Notes under the pieces: generated by a model
The model's database searches: none
What the model saw: the letters and a program-made list of their open reading frames with translations, nothing else
What the model was told of the DNA's origin: nothing
DNA from: Lachnospiraceae bacterium
Lineage (GTDB): Bacteria; Bacillota; Clostridia; Lachnospirales; Lachnospiraceae
DNA length: 64,000 bases
Assembly (NCBI GenBank): GCA_017620155.1
Contig: JAFZQY010000049.1
Coordinates: 1 to 64,000, forward strand
Reading direction: 5' to 3'
Position numbers and translations under genes: made by a program
Part shown: positions 27,606-36,183 of the stretch, piece by piece
Numbering within the stretch: position 1 is the first letter of the stretch
Layout: every line of letters begins with the position of its first letter

Positions 27606-28130
27606 TTATTTTCCTTCGTATGTGATCACGGATTCCACATCATATTTGGAGAGTTTCTCTCTTCCCTTGAGGCCTGCAAGTTCCATAAGGCATATGATCT
27701 TGACTACTTCGCCGCCGAGCGCTTCAACAAGCTTGGCGGATGCTTCGAGTGTGCCTCCGGTTGCTATCAGGTCATCTACGATGACTACCTTCTGCCCGGG
27801 AATGATCGCATCCTTGTGCATCTCGATCGTGGCTTTTCCGTATTCGAGATCGTAATCCTGGGAAATGGTATCACAGGGGAGTTTGCCCTTTTTCCTGACC
27901 AGGATAAACGGTTTATGCCTCTCGTATGCAAGAGGAGCTCCCAAGATGAATCCCCTGGATTCGGCGCCGACTATCGCATCGAACTCCAGACCCTGGATCA
28001 GCTGATTAAGTTCATCTATGGCCAGATGAAAGCCTTCAGCGTCCTGCAGGACCGTCGTGATATCCCTGAACATGATGCCGGGTTCGGGAAAATCCGGGAT
28101 GGTCCTTACATATTCTTCTATCTTTTTCAT
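27606..28130 (-). CDS. apt: Adenine phosphoribosyltransferase
   Basis: A 174-residue enzyme that makes AMP from adenine and PRPP in purine salvage. The PRPP-binding motif VVIVDDLIATGGT is at 115-127 and the N-terminal FPEPGIMFRDITT is typical of Apt. AAGGAGG lies seven bases before ATG 28130. It follows the patatin-like gene by 15 bases and precedes the purine permease, so it is at the downstream end of the long co-directional run. Confidence 0.96.
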   Translation of the reverse strand: MKKIEEYVRTIPDFPEPGIMFRDITTVLQDAEGFHLAIDELNQLIQGLEFDAIVGAESRGFILGAPLAYERHKPFILVRKKGKLPCDTISQDYDLEYGKATIEMHKDAIIPGQKVVIVDDLIATGGTLEASAKLVEALGGEVVKIICLMELAGLKGREKLSKYDVESVITYEGK

Positions 28131-28145
28131 AAATGCCTCCTTAGT

Positions 28146-29003
28146 TTAAGCATCTAATTTTCTGCCTTTTTTGATATAATCCTTGATCTTGATCGCATCG
28201 GTGTATCCCATGCGGTACATCCTGTTGAGGCTCGTCACATCTTTGGTCAGTGTCTTTAAGTTGGATATGTCCTCGGGTGCCACGATTATGATCTTGCCTT
28301 CATCCTCAAGCTTGAGCGCATATTTGAGCTGCTCATTATACACATCGCATCTGACTTTGATCGCATCGGCCGCATACGGAAATCTGAATGATACTATGCG
28401 TGAAACCCTTGCATCCGCACGCGGTTTCCTGAAAGCCTTTTTAGGTCTGGTAAGGATCACTATGAGTTTGTCACATCCGAGTTCGATGGCCTTTTTTATG
28501 GGGATCGGATCGCTGATCCCGCCGTCGAAATACGGTTTTCCCCGGAATATGTACGGCCTGTTCACGCCGGGCACGCAGCTCGATGTCATCAATGTCTCGT
28601 AATGATCGAGACTCATGTCGTCCTTGTCAAAATACACCGGTTCGCCGGTAAAAGCATCCGTAGTGACTATGATGTATTTGGCCGGATTGTCCATAAACGC
28701 ATCAAACGCAAACGGACTCTCGCCGTCTTCATTGCACAGTGTACCGTATATGTACTCAAGGTTGATGTAAGACCCCGTCTTCATCATGTTACGAAGTCCC
28801 ATATATTCCTTGCGAAAAGCATATTCGGTATAAAACCTGTAATTGCGTCCGCGCTGACCGGCCAGATATGAAGCTCCGTTGGCAGTACCGGCAGAAACAC
28901 CGATAAAGCAATCAGCCATTATATTGTGGTCGAGCAGATTATCCAGAACACCCGCGCCGTATATCCCGCGGGTTCCTCCGCCCACATCTATGATACCAAG
29001 CAT
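28146..29003 (-). CDS. Patatin-like phospholipase family protein
   Basis: A 285-residue serine acyl hydrolase of the RssA-like group. The oxyanion loop is GGGTRGIYGAG at 8-18, the nucleophile is Ser37 in GVSAG and the catalytic aspartate is Asp160 in DGG. No signal peptide or membrane segment is seen. The substrate is presumably a lipid or acyl ester, but members are poorly characterised. It sits 12 bases after a GGDEF gene and 15 before apt. Confidence 0.9.
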   Translation of the reverse strand: MLGIIDVGGGTRGIYGAGVLDNLLDHNIMADCFIGVSAGTANGASYLAGQRGRNYRFYTEYAFRKEYMGLRNMMKTGSYINLEYIYGTLCNEDGESPFAFDAFMDNPAKYIIVTTDAFTGEPVYFDKDDMSLDHYETLMTSSCVPGVNRPYIFRGKPYFDGGISDPIPIKKAIELGCDKLIVILTRPKKAFRKPRADARVSRIVSFRFPYAADAIKVRCDVYNEQLKYALKLEDEGKIIIVAPEDISNLKTLTKDVTSLNRMYRMGYTDAIKIKDYIKKGRKLDA

Positions 29004-29015
29004 AATTCCTCCGCC

Positions 29016-30131
29016 TTAAACCACAACCTGATTCTTGCCGTGATTCTTGCCGTAATATAGTTTCTCGTCGGCTTCATCTATTATGGTCCTCAGAGGCATG
29101 TAACTCTTGTATTCGGCAATGCCGAATGTAGCAGTAACTCTGAAGGTGCCGTCATACTTATTCTTAAGTGTGGTCTCCTCAAGCTTACGCCTGATCCTGT
29201 CAGCAACGAAATAGGTCTCCTGCTTGTCGCCGTGGATGAAAAGAAGAAACTCCTCTCCTCCCCAGCGGCATGAATAATCGCTCTCTCTGACTTCTGCCTT
29301 GATCAGTTCCGCAAGTGCGACCAGGACTTTGTCTCCTATGTCATGGCCGTAACTGTCATTGATAGTCTTAAAATCATCGATATCCAGCATTACGAGACAG
29401 AACTTAGCCGTGGTGTCATTTGCAATCTCTATCTCATCGCTCATATATCTGGTCATGCTGCGGCGGTTAAGAAGCCTGGTAAGAGGATCGTAACTGGCCT
29501 CTATGCCGAGTTTTAAGTTCTCTTTTTCCAGAAGCTGCTCCATATAATTGGTTTCCAGCGCAAACAGCGCGGAGAAGACCAGAAGAAGGCTGAACGCTAT
29601 GAATATGTTGAAATATCTGATACTGATGCATGCGGCAGAGTTATCCAGATATCCGTAGATCGGAGGGACCCTGGATTGAACAACGCTCACAACAATGTAA
29701 GATACCATAACGAACGCTGACAGCCATATGGAATATGCCACATGCTTGTTTCTGTTCGTAAGAGAGTTGGCCAGATAAAAGGCAGCCGGGATAAGGGCCA
29801 CGGTATAGAGCATGAAGCCCCAGTCCCATCCGAGCATCAGCGATGCCATGGATGAATGGAACTCAACTTCTATGAAAAACAGTACCATGATCACTCTGAA
29901 CTTCTTGCGGTTGGTAAGAACTATACCCAGGAAGCAATAGAAATAGACAATGAATATATTGTAATAGCACAGTATATTCGCGCCTATTGCCCCCATCGAC
30001 ACGCAGAATACCAGATGAATAAAGGCAGTGATAAGACACATGATGCGATACTTATTGGAATTGTCAATAAGCTGCTTACCGGCAAATACCTGCCTTATGG
30101 TATGAAATATCAATTCCAGACTGTTCTTCAC
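29016..30131 (-). CDS. Membrane diguanylate cyclase with six-helix sensor
   Basis: A 371-residue protein with about six membrane helices (25-195) and a C-terminal GGDEF domain (about 205-371). The active site is GGEEF at 291-295, with the product-inhibition site RESD at 282-285 exactly five residues upstream, and DIDDFKTIND at 250-259 for metal binding. It should make c-di-GMP and be feedback-inhibited. The membrane part has no extracellular domain, so it may sense a membrane-soluble or membrane-state signal. It is 16 bases after a phosphoribosyltransferase gene. Confidence 0.93.
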   Translation of the reverse strand: MKNSLELIFHTIRQVFAGKQLIDNSNKYRIMCLITAFIHLVFCVSMGAIGANILCYYNIFIVYFYCFLGIVLTNRKKFRVIMVLFFIEVEFHSSMASLMLGWDWGFMLYTVALIPAAFYLANSLTNRNKHVAYSIWLSAFVMVSYIVVSVVQSRVPPIYGYLDNSAACISIRYFNIFIAFSLLLVFSALFALETNYMEQLLEKENLKLGIEASYDPLTRLLNRRSMTRYMSDEIEIANDTTAKFCLVMLDIDDFKTINDSYGHDIGDKVLVALAELIKAEVRESDYSCRWGGEEFLLFIHGDKQETYFVADRIRRKLEETTLKNKYDGTFRVTATFGIAEYKSYMPLRTIIDEADEKLYYGKNHGKNQVVV

Positions 30132-30147
30132 TTCGTGTCAGAATCCT

Positions 30148-30786
30148 TTACAGCGTAGAATAACCGAAACCGTTACAAATAGCGTCAACTGCATTGCCCG
30201 CTTTACACAGAGGGCAGTTATCGGGAGCATAGCTGGCATAATCGGGAAGATCCTTGGTCGAGTACAATGCTCTGATCGGAATGCTGTCAACCTGTGTTGC
30301 AACCGAGAAGATAGCCGAGATCCCCGCAACCTGTCCGCCGTAATAGTTCACGGAACGCATAGCGCTTCTTAATGTATCACCGGTCGTAGCGGTATCAATG
30401 AGGATCAGAACTTTTCTGTTAAGGATCATATGCTGATTGTTCTCTCTGAACATCATCTGTCCGAGTGTATTGTATTCAGGGCTTGTGATATATATCGTCT
30501 GATGTGAATTGGCATTGACGATACCGATCTTGGTAAGTTTATTTGCAAGATATGCACCTACGATCTCCATCCCGTTCAGACACATGATCGTATCGATCTG
30601 ATCCGACGCAAGATACATCTCGGCAAGTTCCTCACCGGTAGCTCTGGCCTCGCGCTGTCTGGCCTTCATATCACTCAGGTCCATGTAATAGTTTACATGT
30701 GAGTGGGGGGTGATGAAATGTCCGGGAATATAGCGGAGCACAACATCCTTGTTTCTGGAATAGTCGATCTTCTTGTAAGTCTGCAT
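30148..30786 (-). CDS. Type I phosphoribosyltransferase-like protein, orotate-PRTase-like
   Basis: A 212-residue protein with the PRPP loop as ILIDTATTGDT at about 129-139, which is the DD(S/A)xxTGGT motif with the first acidic residue kept and the second lost. Further marks are a possible flexible loop (ITSPEYNTLGQMMF) and a C-terminal CPLC cysteine pair. The real pyrimidine-pathway genes are not nearby. It may be a nucleobase salvage enzyme or a regulatory PRTase. ATG 30786 is chosen (AAAGGA nine bases upstream) over the in-frame TTG at 30792; it begins two bases after the HD-GYP stop and precedes a GGDEF gene. Confidence 0.75.
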   Translation of the reverse strand: MQTYKKIDYSRNKDVVLRYIPGHFITPHSHVNYYMDLSDMKARQREARATGEELAEMYLASDQIDTIMCLNGMEIVGAYLANKLTKIGIVNANSHQTIYITSPEYNTLGQMMFRENNQHMILNRKVLILIDTATTGDTLRSAMRSVNYYGGQVAGISAIFSVATQVDSIPIRALYSTKDLPDYASYAPDNCPLCKAGNAVDAICNGFGYSTL

Positions 30787-30788
30787 AA

Positions 30789-32921
30789 TCAATTATCCTT
30801 TCTGTAATCATTAAGGACCTCTCTGACCTGGGCTTCGGCGTTTAAGAATGCCTGGGCCACATACGGGTCAAAATGGGTTCCTTTACCTTCTTCTATGATA
30901 GAGAACGCCTTCTCAACAGGCATCCCTTCCTTGTAACTCCTCTTGGAGACAAGTGCATCAAAAACATCCGCCACGGCCATAATACGCGCCGACAACGGTA
31001 TCTCTTCACCGGAAATGCCGTGCGGATATCCGTTTCCGCCCCATTTCTCGTGATGATATTCGGCCAGTTCCTTGGCGGTATCCAGATAACCCGACTCGGG
31101 AACGCTGTCTATTACGCGGTTTATGATCTCGCTGCCGGCCGTGGTGTGATACTTCATCTGAGCGAATTCTTCATCAGTCAGTTTGCCCGGTTTGTTGAGT
31201 ATGGCATCCGATACGCTGATCTTGCCTATGTCATGCAGAGGTGCGGACTTGATCACATCGCTTATGAACTCATCGGTTAAAATATCCGTATATATACCTT
31301 CTCTGCGCAGCTCATGCATAATGATATCGGTATAGATAGCAGTCTTGCGTACATGATCTCCGGTATTCTTGTCACGGCTCTCCACCATGTCAGCCAGAAC
31401 AAGTATCAGGCCGTCCTGCATCTGCTGGATCGTATCCGTTTTCTCGTTGATCTCATTGACATAGGCCACACTGTCCTCTGTCATCTTCGAAAAAGCCAGA
31501 TACAGGTTTTCGATCTCATCCCCGGTACTAATCTGGATCTCCTTGATCCTGTCGATACTGTCTTCGGGCTGGTCTTCCATATGATAGGCAAAATTGGTCG
31601 CAGCCATGGCCATCGTATTGACCGGGAATATGAGATTATATCTGATGATCCAGAGACCTATGGCAAGAACCAGTATAAAGGTTCCTATGAACAGTGATAT
31701 CTGCTTGGCCAGGAATGCATATCCGTTGGTCCTGAGCCTGTCCATCGAGATATCTACACAGGCATAAGCCTGGCAATCTCCGTTATCATCGATGATCGGG
31801 TAATATATCGTGAGCAGCCATCCGAAAGTATCATCGGATATTATGGGTTCTATCTCTCCGCCCTTTAAAAGAGTATCGATGTATGGTCCAAAAGACTCGT
31901 CAAACGGAATCAGGTCACCCGCATTTCCGCCTTTTACTCCTTCGGTATCAAGATCAAACACGACCTGGCATCCTTCGGGAAGGATCCTGTATACATAGAC
32001 ATACTCGATATCCTTGGAGCTCTCGCGTATGTCATAGAGATTGTTCTCGGTACGGACATAACCGATGGCGGCATAGCCTTTGTTGATATAGTCGTCGATC
32101 CTGTAGGGTTCGACCACACCGGCGACAGTCTTGGCAACTCCCTGTCCGAGCGCGATATGATCATCGACGCTGTCGGACATATAAAGCTTATAACCAATGA
32201 CGGTCGATACTATGGCTACTACAAGAAGAGCAGACGTGATCAGGATCAGCATCTTGGATCTGATAGACATTGATCTGTTGTCAGAAACTTCTGCCGCTCT
32301 CTCTTCGCGGCCTTTAAGCGGTTTCTGCTGCCATCCGTTTAATTCGAATTTCTCCCTGATCCTGTCCGGCAGGAAATAATAGAACGGAAGGACTATGATC
32401 GCATTCACGACCTTGTCGGCAAGATCCACAAGGAATTCTCCGTTAAACTGCGCCCAGAAAGGAGAAAACAATCCGCTCTCATAAAGTCTGCTGACAGTTT
32501 TTACGGATATGCCGCTCTGTGCAAATCCGTACAGGAACCAGGTAAGAACGCTTCCGAGTCCGCCTCCGATAAGAGCCAGAGCAAAGATAAAGCATATCAC
32601 ACCCCAGATCTTCTTAAGCAAGCCCTTTTCGGCAAACCACGCGGCCACAACAGCCATGATGACGCTTAAGCACTCATAATATACGGCGCTTTGATCCGCT
32701 GCTGCTTTTATGAAATTACTTACGAATCCGACTGTTATACCGGGCAGATATCCGCCGATCACAGATACGAGTATCGTACCTATGGTATCCAGATACATGG
32801 GAAGATGCAGTTCATCCGCTATGGCCGAACCGATCAGATTAAGAACGATGCCGGCGAGGCAAAGAACTGCAACCCATCTGATATTCCGGTTTTTATTGAG
32901 CTCAGACGCGGTACTTTCCAT
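30789..32921 (-). CDS. Membrane HD-GYP c-di-GMP phosphodiesterase with S-component-like N-terminus
   Basis: A 710-residue signalling protein. Residues about 14-185 contain five or six membrane helices that resemble the S component of ECF-type transporters. A further helix (225-245), an extracytoplasmic sensor region (about 246-402, Cache-like in pattern) and a helix (405-427) follow. A HAMP-like linker (about 428-490) leads to the HD-GYP domain (about 505-700) with His563-Asp564 in PLHDIGK and GYP at 631-633 in GNGYPHG. It should hydrolyse c-di-GMP to GMP in answer to an outside signal. Neighbours are another membrane protein (6 bases upstream) and a PRTase (2 bases downstream). Confidence 0.88.
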   Translation of the reverse strand: MESTASELNKNRNIRWVAVLCLAGIVLNLIGSAIADELHLPMYLDTIGTILVSVIGGYLPGITVGFVSNFIKAAADQSAVYYECLSVIMAVVAAWFAEKGLLKKIWGVICFIFALALIGGGLGSVLTWFLYGFAQSGISVKTVSRLYESGLFSPFWAQFNGEFLVDLADKVVNAIIVLPFYYFLPDRIREKFELNGWQQKPLKGREERAAEVSDNRSMSIRSKMLILITSALLVVAIVSTVIGYKLYMSDSVDDHIALGQGVAKTVAGVVEPYRIDDYINKGYAAIGYVRTENNLYDIRESSKDIEYVYVYRILPEGCQVVFDLDTEGVKGGNAGDLIPFDESFGPYIDTLLKGGEIEPIISDDTFGWLLTIYYPIIDDNGDCQAYACVDISMDRLRTNGYAFLAKQISLFIGTFILVLAIGLWIIRYNLIFPVNTMAMAATNFAYHMEDQPEDSIDRIKEIQISTGDEIENLYLAFSKMTEDSVAYVNEINEKTDTIQQMQDGLILVLADMVESRDKNTGDHVRKTAIYTDIIMHELRREGIYTDILTDEFISDVIKSAPLHDIGKISVSDAILNKPGKLTDEEFAQMKYHTTAGSEIINRVIDSVPESGYLDTAKELAEYHHEKWGGNGYPHGISGEEIPLSARIMAVADVFDALVSKRSYKEGMPVEKAFSIIEEGKGTHFDPYVAQAFLNAEAQVREVLNDYRKDN

Positions 32922-32927
32922 ACCTTT

Positions 32928-34289
32928 CTATTCTACCACAATTCCTTTATGTATTCTGTATATTTCAACTATTCCGACCATAAACGCGGTATAGAAAACG
33001 GCGAATCCGTATATCATATATCGTGCCAGGCACATGATGATCACCGCAGTCCCGTATGCATTGCCGAATATCAGGAGCAGACTCATGAAGATAAGCCATG
33101 CGGCAGGACTTTTTTCTTCCGTCTTAAACAGCAATATCATCAATATGGCAGAAGCAGCTATCAATCCGATGACGACAGGTATCATGATCGGGTGAACAAA
33201 AGCTATGCTCCTCATCACGCCGAGCGACCCCAGTATGATATAATCGGCAAACCACCTGCCAAAACATTTCGGAAACAAGATCCTGATCAGGCTTCCGGCA
33301 TATTCTTCGGCCAGGGCATTGTATCCTATGTAATCATGTATCCCTGTCGAATTCTCGATGATATCCCGGAGGCTGTATTCTATGGCTTCGAATTTGATCC
33401 TGTCATGAACTTCCTCAAGATACATGGCTCTGTTCAGGACATTATCATCAGCCTTGTGATACGACCAGCCGGATACATCCATCACCATATACATGTACTG
33501 AAACATGAAGTTCAAACTCGGATCTTCAACGTACTCTCCCGCTTCTTTATCCGTCACATAAAAGATATTGGCAAGCGCAGTCTGACTGGTGTATTCGTTG
33601 CCGACATATGCACCGTTAAAGGCAAGATTATAGGCTTTGGTCACTACATCCCGTGCACCGAATGCCATTACAAATCCGGCAACCGACAGGATAATGCCAA
33701 GCAGGATCTTTCGCGGAATCAACACGATCAGTGCTGTCAGGAGCCATGCGATCAGAAGCACGGTCATGTTGCTCCTGATTACGGACAGCAGAAATGCAAG
33801 CAAAAGTCCCGTCACCAGATCCCGTATTCTTTTGTCAGAGACCGCCCTGTGCATACTCACGAAGAAAAGTAAGAAAAGCGGCATTGCCACGGCTTCACTC
33901 ATGATCGCACAGGACATATGCACCTTCATCGCCGAGAAAAAAGGCGTGATGGCATAAGGCAGTATCACGAAAGCACAGATCAGATATTCAAACAGGGAGT
34001 TAAGATCAAAGCGGTCGGATATATATCTGATAAAGTAATGCGATGAAGCTATAACAAGAACGGTCTGGATCCATGCGGTTATCTGCATCCAGCACGCAGG
34101 GGCGATGCTCCTTATAAGAAACAGAAACACCGGATACGCAGGTTCCCTGCGCATGTGCATATTGATATACTGATCGGAATCGTTATATACGCCCACTCCG
34201 TTAAGGAGATATACAGCCACAAAGTATATCGTAAGAATCAGCAATGTGACGATGTGGGCGGTACGGATCCTGCCGCGTAAGTCATTCAT
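32928..34289 (-). CDS. Polytopic membrane protein, GT-C glycosyltransferase-like
   Basis: A 453-residue protein with some 10-12 membrane helices. The first loop carries NDSDQYINMHMRREPAYPVFL, where an acidic residue after helix 1 and a PAYP-type motif recall GT-C lipid-sugar-dependent glycosyltransferases and related envelope proteins. No family-specific signature beyond this is visible, so the glycosyltransferase call is tentative. It overlaps the upstream sugar-binding/GGDEF gene by eight bases and precedes the HD-GYP gene by six, so its expression is tied to c-di-GMP genes. Confidence 0.6.
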   Translation of the reverse strand: MNDLRGRIRTAHIVTLLILTIYFVAVYLLNGVGVYNDSDQYINMHMRREPAYPVFLFLIRSIAPACWMQITAWIQTVLVIASSHYFIRYISDRFDLNSLFEYLICAFVILPYAITPFFSAMKVHMSCAIMSEAVAMPLFLLFFVSMHRAVSDKRIRDLVTGLLLAFLLSVIRSNMTVLLIAWLLTALIVLIPRKILLGIILSVAGFVMAFGARDVVTKAYNLAFNGAYVGNEYTSQTALANIFYVTDKEAGEYVEDPSLNFMFQYMYMVMDVSGWSYHKADDNVLNRAMYLEEVHDRIKFEAIEYSLRDIIENSTGIHDYIGYNALAEEYAGSLIRILFPKCFGRWFADYIILGSLGVMRSIAFVHPIMIPVVIGLIAASAILMILLFKTEEKSPAAWLIFMSLLLIFGNAYGTAVIIMCLARYMIYGFAVFYTAFMVGIVEIYRIHKGIVVE

Positions 34290-36177
34290 GCTTTACGCCC
34301 ATTGCCTTGTGAGCTCTTTCTTTTTCTTCGTACATGGATGTATCGGCGATCTTGATATAATCTTCTATATCACCGGTACTCTCGGGTGTCACGATACAGT
34401 AACCTACGCTGGCGGTAAGTTCGAAAGAAAGACGCATCTCTTCGATCACATCTTTAAGTGCATCCTTAAATTTCGCTCTGTAATCTTCTATGGATAATCC
34501 TTCTTCAAATTTGCCGACAGCTACGAACTCATCGCCTCCGAACCTGCCCAGCTTCCAGTCTTCGGGCAGCGTCCTGCGGATCGCTTCCGCTGTTGCTCCG
34601 ATAGCCAGATCGCCGTTTATATGACCGTATACATCATTGATGGTCTTCATGCAGTCGATATCGGTAAACAGAAGAACCGAATCACGGCCTGCTTTTTTCT
34701 CGGATTCAAGATACGAGAAAAGAACTTCTTCACATCCGGTACGGTTGAACATCCCGGTCAGGAAATCAGTCATGTAGATATTTTTGAGTTTTCGGTTACT
34801 CTCCTGCGAGAAGATATACTGTCTTACCGTCTCGAGCAGTGTATCGAGGTTGTTGATGAACTTCTTAAAGCAGAGATCATAGAGGATTTCCGGTCTGTTC
34901 TTAACTCCGACATAGCCTATGTTGTGATCGAGATTGGTAAGAGGAGTGATGATATATACATTGGATACACCTTCTTCCTCTTTATACCCGGGATAGATCT
35001 CGCGAAGATCAAAATGGTAATGGGATATCGGTTCGAAATTACGTCTTTCGAACAGAACCTCCATATTTTTGTCATATTCTCTTTCGGGAACATATTCATC
35101 ATCGGTCTTCTCGAAGAACTGTTTCTGCGTACATATGACAAAATCTCCACCGAGATATTCCTTCAGGCTGAGAACCTCGGATGCCGTCTCATAGAAAGAA
35201 TCTTTGGAATCCACTTTGGACATCATTCCCCTGATCTCCTGGAACTGGAATTCCACCATATCACTCACGGAAGCATTCCGGTACTGATTCCGGATGCTGT
35301 CAAGTCTGTATTCAACAGCCTTTTCACCGGGTTTGCACCCGCAGCTTTCCGAAGGAACAAACATGGAATCATAGAGGACTTCATATTCGGGATCGTACTC
35401 AACCATCATCTTCTTTAAAAGATCATAGATGTTTTCTCCCATCTGATCCCATTGTCTGGATACGGAAGCGATCATCGGATAAGTGGTCTGTCCCTCACGT
35501 ATATTATCAAAGCCTGTAACAATAACATCATCAGGAACCTTGATACCCTCTTCATAAAGCCTGTATATGACTCCGAGAGCTTCATAGTCATTTGCACAGA
35601 CAAATGCATCGGGAAGAGGTTCGCCGAGCGAAAGCCACTGCTCCATGTGCTGAACGGTACTGTAGAACTCAAAATCACCCTGAATCACACCCGGTTTTTC
35701 AAGGCCGTGATTTTCCAGGGAATCTTCAAGAGCGTGCTGGCGGATCTTGTTCTCTTCGTTATCCGCGATTCCGCTTACATAGATCACTTTTCGAACATTG
35801 TGTTCCTCTATGAGATGATCCGCAAGATCGCGCACGCCCTCATAATTTGACGTTCCGACAAAGGCAACGCCGGGGATCTTTACTTCCGTACTGATTATGG
35901 GTACTTTTGACCCCTTGAAAAGTTTCATGATCTCTTCGATCTCATCGTTTCCGCTGAAGGTGTTGGTGAGAATGATCACTCCGTCATAATCATTCGGATT
36001 CGGCAGATGATACAGATTGAGTTTGGGTTTTCTGCGCTCACCTGTCTCACCCCACAGCAGATATGATGTAAAGATAAATATGTCAGTTCCATCCGGCTCA
36101 GCTTTTTTGCGTATGCCCTCTATGACCTTGCTTAAGTATTCGGTACTCCAGCCGTTTGTAAAAATGGCAATCTTCAT
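34282..36177 (-). CDS. Cytoplasmic LacI-type sugar-binding domain fused to diguanylate cyclase
   Basis: A 631-residue soluble protein. Residues 1-280 are a periplasmic-binding-protein fold of the LacI/GalR effector type (MKIAIFTNGW, VCANDYEALG, VTGFDN), without the DNA-binding helix-turn-helix and without a signal peptide. It ends in PSESCGC, a motif shared with the fusion at 38261-41695. Residues about 290-460 are a GAF-like linker and the rest is a GGDEF domain with GGDEF at 547-551. No RxxD inhibitory site stands five residues upstream, so feedback inhibition at that site is unlikely. It should make c-di-GMP when a cytoplasmic sugar binds. It starts six bases after an EAL gene. Confidence 0.88.
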   Translation of the reverse strand: MKIAIFTNGWSTEYLSKVIEGIRKKAEPDGTDIFIFTSYLLWGETGERRKPKLNLYHLPNPNDYDGVIILTNTFSGNDEIEEIMKLFKGSKVPIISTEVKIPGVAFVGTSNYEGVRDLADHLIEEHNVRKVIYVSGIADNEENKIRQHALEDSLENHGLEKPGVIQGDFEFYSTVQHMEQWLSLGEPLPDAFVCANDYEALGVIYRLYEEGIKVPDDVIVTGFDNIREGQTTYPMIASVSRQWDQMGENIYDLLKKMMVEYDPEYEVLYDSMFVPSESCGCKPGEKAVEYRLDSIRNQYRNASVSDMVEFQFQEIRGMMSKVDSKDSFYETASEVLSLKEYLGGDFVICTQKQFFEKTDDEYVPEREYDKNMEVLFERRNFEPISHYHFDLREIYPGYKEEEGVSNVYIITPLTNLDHNIGYVGVKNRPEILYDLCFKKFINNLDTLLETVRQYIFSQESNRKLKNIYMTDFLTGMFNRTGCEEVLFSYLESEKKAGRDSVLLFTDIDCMKTINDVYGHINGDLAIGATAEAIRRTLPEDWKLGRFGGDEFVAVGKFEEGLSIEDYRAKFKDALKDVIEEMRLSFELTASVGYCIVTPESTGDIEDYIKIADTSMYEEKERAHKAMGVKHE

Positions 36178-36183
36178 GATCGT

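Noticed and set aside
32691..33872. A 393-codon plus-strand frame opposite the HD-GYP and GT-C-like genes
   Set aside because: It straddles two real minus-strand genes and is rich in His, Tyr, Gln and Arg, typical of antisense translation.
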